DNA from: an uncultured Agitococcus sp.
Lineage (GTDB): Bacteria > Pseudomonadota > Gammaproteobacteria > Pseudomonadales > Moraxellaceae
DNA: 16,658 bases
Assembly (NCBI RefSeq): GCF_937920075.1
Contig: NZ_CALETI010000458.1
Span: 1 to 16,658, forward strand
Reading direction: 5' to 3'
Shown in pieces: positions 13,625 to 16,658 of this stretch. The translations under genes were made by a program, and so were the position numbers. Position 1 is the first letter of the stretch; every line of letters starts with the position of its first letter. Below the pieces are notes generated by a model. The model was given only the letters and a program-made list of their open reading frames with translations. It was not told where the DNA came from and ran no database searches.

Positions 13625-16357
13625 ATTAATCAATTGATTGATGTCTGTTGTGCACAACTGCTTTATTTCGTTATAAATATCGTTTAGCAAAATATCGCGT
13701 TGTTGTTGAATAGCCAAATCATGCTCTAAGTGTCTTTTTAGTGCATCTTTGAGCAAGCGTTCTAACTGTTCTAATAAAAAGCGTAATTTAGGGACACCAC
13801 AATAGCGTGTTGCACCATATAAATGATGTACATGTGACAACAGTGCAGGGTAGTTTTGTTCTTGATGCGATTTATTGAGTTTTTCGTGTGCGGTGTCTAA
13901 ACCAGAAATGAGCATGGTAATCATTTCATAGGCTAAGTCGCTTTTGTTGGCACTGAGTCTTAAGCTTTCAGACCAATCTATAGAAATTAGATTAACTGTC
14001 GATTTTTCTAAAACAGAAGATATTGTGGCCTGTGGTTTGGGTTGCAAATGCGTATTTGTCCATTGTTCTATCACATAACTTAATTGTGCCTCATCAATGG
14101 GTTTGGTCAAATAATCATTCATCCCAGCTTTTAACATATTGTCTTTTTCATCGGCTAGGGCATGAGCCGTTAAAGCAATAATGGGTGTATTTCGATTTAA
14201 ACTGTCTTCCGAACGACGAATACGTTGAGTAGCCTCTAAACCAGAAATTTGCGGCATTTGAATATCCATAAAAATGAGATCAAATTTGCTTTGAGAGCAT
14301 AATTCAATAGCTTCCATGCCACTTGCTGCACAGCTTACCGTAATACCTAAATCTTCTAATAACGTTGAAACTAATTTTAAATTAAGAGGATGATCATCAA
14401 CCGTCAGAATATGTAAATCTATTTTGACAGAGTTAGTTGTATTGTTGGTTGTATTCACAGGTATTTGTGTCAATCTAGCAGTGAGTAATCCTTGTGCTAA
14501 AAGACTTAATAGATGTCTTGGTCTGATGGGTTTGGATAAAGTATAAATATGTAATTCGGCATAAGCATTATCAGGTAGCTTTGTTACGTCAGATAAATGA
14601 CTAAACATAACTAATAAACCCGAAAAATGTTTACGTAACTGTTTTAATTGCTCATAGGCTTTGTCTTTATCTAAATCATGATGATCAAAAATAATCACTT
14701 GATGGGTGTCTTGCAATTGTTCAATGAGGTCTGGCCAAGTTTTAGTGAGCGTAATCATTGCGCCAGCATTAGATAAAGTGGCTCTCAATAATTGACTATT
14801 TTTTTCGTGAGACTCTAGGGCAATAATTTGTTTGTTATCAAGATGAATGACAGGTGTATTATCTGTGTCTGCACAAAAACCTGCTCTAAAATTAAACCAA
14901 AATGTTGCACCTTGGGTTTGCTCTGGGTTAAAGCCAATATCACCATCCATTAATTTGATAATATTCCGCGAGATAGCTAAGCCTAAACCTGTACCACCAA
15001 ATTCACGGGTGATGGAAGGATTGCCTTGTTGAAAGGCTTGAAATAAAGAGCGTTTAGCATCTTCACTTAAACCGATGCCTTTATCACTTACTTCAATCCG
15101 AATGACATGATAATTACCGCGAGTTTCTTCAAGCATAACCCTAACAATCACTTCACCTTTTTCATTTTTCTTAACAAATTTAATGGCATTGTTAACTAAG
15201 TTAGTGAGAACTTGTTTGAGGCGTAAACTGTCGCTAATAACTTTATTGGGAACACCCTCATAAATAAACACAATTTGTTCCAAGCCATTGCTAGCGGCTT
15301 GTGGTGCTAAACTATCCATGACTTCAAAAATAATATTTTCCAAAATAATGGGTTGTTTATCTAAAGATAATTGGCCAGCTTCGATTTTGGAAAAGTCTAA
15401 AACATCACCAATAATGGCTAACAAATGTTCTGATGATTTTTGAATGCTCTCAACCCAGTCACGTTGTTTGTAGTCTAAGGGCATTTTTAACAGTAATTTA
15501 GTAAAACCATTGATACTATTTAGAGGGGTGCGTAATTCATGACTAATGTTGGCTAAAAATGCGGATTTAGCTCTATTTCCTTCTAGGGCGTGATTATGTG
15601 CGATGTGTAGTTCAATATTGCGTGATTCCATTGTGATTAAATTTTCATCTAAATCATGTTTGGCCTGTTCCATTAAATTTTTAAGTTCATCGTATTCCTG
15701 ACCAACAGCAACTAGCAAATGGTTAATACTTTCTTGTAGCAAATATAAATCGCCTGTTGCGCCTGTATCGAGATGTTTATCGAGTTGTTGAGGATTGATT
15801 TGTCGAATTTGTTCAATCAATTTTTGGATAGGATTAAGCCAATAACGAATATTGCCACTCACCCATAACAATAAAATGACCACAAAACCAAATAAGGTAA
15901 TTGAAATAGTCATCACCGATTCATAACGAGCTAAAGTAAAGTTATTGCTTTGTAATTCAATGGCTAACCATTTAGGATTAGTTTGGTCTAGATATGGCGC
16001 ATTAATTGGGATTAAAAATATATCGCGATAGGGATATACAACAGGGTTTTTTTGAGCTTTTAAATGTTTGACTAATTCATTAGGCAGTTGATTGAGTGTT
16101 GAGGGTAATCCTGCATGAACCAACTTTATGCCAGAAGAGCCATAAATATCTATACTATGTAGGTTTTTTTCGCTGAGAGCTTGTTCTAAAACTTCTTGCC
16201 ATTGTGCTTCAGGTGCTCGGGTTAAGTTATAGCTATATTTATTTAATAAAATGTCTGCAGTTTCGTTTTGTAAATTATTAATATCTTCAAAACGAAAAAG
16301 GACAACAAAAATACAAAAAATGACCATTTTTACCCCAAAAACAAACAAAAAAATCAA
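13616..16357 (-). CDS. barA: Tripartite hybrid sensor histidine kinase BarA/GacS
   Basis: The inner-membrane sensor of the BarA-UvrY (GacS-GacA) system, which normally drives CsrB/RsmZ-type small RNAs. In the 913-residue form: TM1 ~2-21, periplasmic domain ~22-147, TM2 ~148-168, HAMP-like linker to ~230, and HisKA with phospho-acceptor His273 (NISHELRTPLN). The ATPase domain has N-box LTNLVNNAIKF (384-394), G1 DKGIGL and G2 GGTGLGL. A degenerate receiver spans ~508-620 (VIIFDHHD, LSKP). The true receiver has DD654-655, Asp698 (FMDIQMP), Thr730 and Lys752. A C-terminal HPt has His844 in HHLYGATRYCGVP. The start is unclear: TTG at 16357 gives a full TM1, while ATG at 16327 has a ggggt ribosome-binding sequence but halves TM1. 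Both overlap the divergent FKBP gene. uvrY is not in the window. Confidence 0.95.
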   Translation of the reverse strand: MIFLFVFGVKMVIFCIFVVLFRFEDINNLQNETADILLNKYSYNLTRAPEAQWQEVLEQALSEKNLHSIDIYGSSGIKLVHAGLPSTLNQLPNELVKHLKAQKNPVVYPYRDIFLIPINAPYLDQTNPKWLAIELQSNNFTLARYESVMTISITLFGFVVILLLWVSGNIRYWLNPIQKLIEQIRQINPQQLDKHLDTGATGDLYLLQESINHLLVAVGQEYDELKNLMEQAKHDLDENLITMESRNIELHIAHNHALEGNRAKSAFLANISHELRTPLNSINGFTKLLLKMPLDYKQRDWVESIQKSSEHLLAIIGDVLDFSKIEAGQLSLDKQPIILENIIFEVMDSLAPQAASNGLEQIVFIYEGVPNKVISDSLRLKQVLTNLVNNAIKFVKKNEKGEVIVRVMLEETRGNYHVIRIEVSDKGIGLSEDAKRSLFQAFQQGNPSITREFGGTGLGLAISRNIIKLMDGDIGFNPEQTQGATFWFNFRAGFCADTDNTPVIHLDNKQIIALESHEKNSQLLRATLSNAGAMITLTKTWPDLIEQLQDTHQVIIFDHHDLDKDKAYEQLKQLRKHFSGLLVMFSHLSDVTKLPDNAYAELHIYTLSKPIRPRHLLSLLAQGLLTARLTQIPVNTTNNTTNSVKIDLHILTVDDHPLNLKLVSTLLEDLGITVSCAASGMEAIELCSQSKFDLIFMDIQMPQISGLEATQRIRRSEDSLNRNTPIIALTAHALADEKDNMLKAGMNDYLTKPIDEAQLSYVIEQWTNTHLQPKPQATISSVLEKSTVNLISIDWSESLRLSANKSDLAYEMITMLISGLDTAHEKLNKSHQEQNYPALLSHVHHLYGATRYCGVPKLRFLLEQLERLLKDALKRHLEHDLAIQQQRDILLNDIYNEIKQLCTTDINQLINGG

Positions 16358-16658
16358 AATTTCATCATTTATAGCACTTTTCAGTCTGCTTTTAGGTGTT
16401 TTCAGTCAAACTGCATGTAGTAAATCGGAGCCTTGCACTTTAAAGGCGGTATACAGTAACGACACCAATGCGGGACAGAATACAGCAATGGTAAATTATT
16501 GTACAGCAAACAATATTACTTATACGACACACACAAGTGGCATATTATATCAAATTATCACACCAGGTACAGCCACTAAACCAAACCTATGTGAAACAGT
16601 ATCAATGACTTACACAGGTTTATTATTAAATGGTACCAAATTCGATTCGGGCACTATT
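16320..16658 (+). CDS. FKBP-type peptidyl-prolyl cis-trans isomerase, exported (3' truncated)
   Basis: The first 113 residues of a gene that runs off the window. The N-terminus has a Lys-rich n-region (TPKTNKKIK), a hydrophobic core (~ISSFIALFSLLLGVFS) and SQTAC, so it is exported. Cys33 could be a lipidation site, but Gln at -3 is atypical for a lipobox, so a plain periplasmic protein is also possible. From about residue 95 the text VSMTYTGLLLNGTKFDSGT matches the FKBP opening 'V-x-(V/M)-x-Y-x-G-x-L-x-(D/N)-G-x-x-F-D-S', in which the Tyr and Asp line the prolyl-binding pocket. Proline isomerisation in envelope protein folding is the expected role. The ribosome-binding site is poor (aaaagg, about 19 bases away), and the first bases overlap the divergent barA start. 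No other in-frame start is available. Confidence 0.85.
   Translation, partial: MTIFTPKTNKKIKISSFIALFSLLLGVFSQTACSKSEPCTLKAVYSNDTNAGQNTAMVNYCTANNITYTTHTSGILYQIITPGTATKPNLCETVSMTYTGLLLNGTKFDSGTI

Noticed and set aside
14847..15032. Plus-strand 61-codon frame inside barA
   Set aside because: It is antisense to the conserved ATPase domain of barA with no start signals.
1..16658. CRISPR array, tRNA/rRNA genes, phage or toxin-antitoxin module
   Set aside because: No regularly spaced direct repeats, no tRNA-like cloverleaf and no matching protein families were seen on either strand.

Overview
The window looks like a low-GC gammaproteobacterial chromosome segment, most likely Moraxellaceae or a close relative. 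This is inferred from the gene content and the A/T-rich codon use: ParC, SerB divergent from an AhpA/YtjB-type membrane protein, and a BarA/GacS hybrid kinase all have typical gammaproteobacterial architecture. No rRNA, tRNA, CRISPR array, phage module or intact transposase was seen.

Layout. The left end (1-833) is the 3' end of a large secreted DUF11-type repeat protein. It is followed by parC (topoisomerase IV subunit A), which ends in a strong bidirectional terminator shared with a convergent two-gene unit: an NTF2/lumazine-binding-like protein and an AhpA-like membrane protein. serB diverges from that unit, with a hairpin in front of its start. After a 300-base gap comes an MpaB/latex-clearing-type haem oxygenase homologue (DUF2236) on the minus strand, then a 351-base gap holding two adjacent palindromes and a possible 18-residue ORF, then a CrgA-like LysR regulator (minus).

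From about 8.9 to 13.6 kb lies a small-molecule metabolism and detoxification group: beta-class glutathione S-transferase, 4-oxalocrotonate-tautomerase-like protein, BenE-family transporter, YqhD-type NADPH aldehyde reductase (minus) and an HSD10-type short-chain dehydrogenase. Two copies of a palindromic MITE of about 100 bp, in opposite orientation and with TA at each end, sit in the lysR-gst and yqhD-SDR intergenic regions and bracket most of this group. The right end is barA (minus), whose 5' end overlaps the start of a divergent, truncated FKBP-type prolyl isomerase gene.

How the genes work together. ParC, SerB and BarA are housekeeping or global-regulation genes. The LysR, GST, tautomerase, BenE, YqhD and SDR genes plausibly form a loosely coupled set handling aromatic or carbonyl compounds, but several terminators and both transcription directions argue against one operon; the joint role is inference. 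The least expected items are the paired MITEs in promoter regions, a degenerate class III cyclase-like domain on the AhpA homologue, overlapping divergent gene starts at barA/FKBP, and a terminator whose 3' arm contains the best ribosome-binding sequence upstream of benE.
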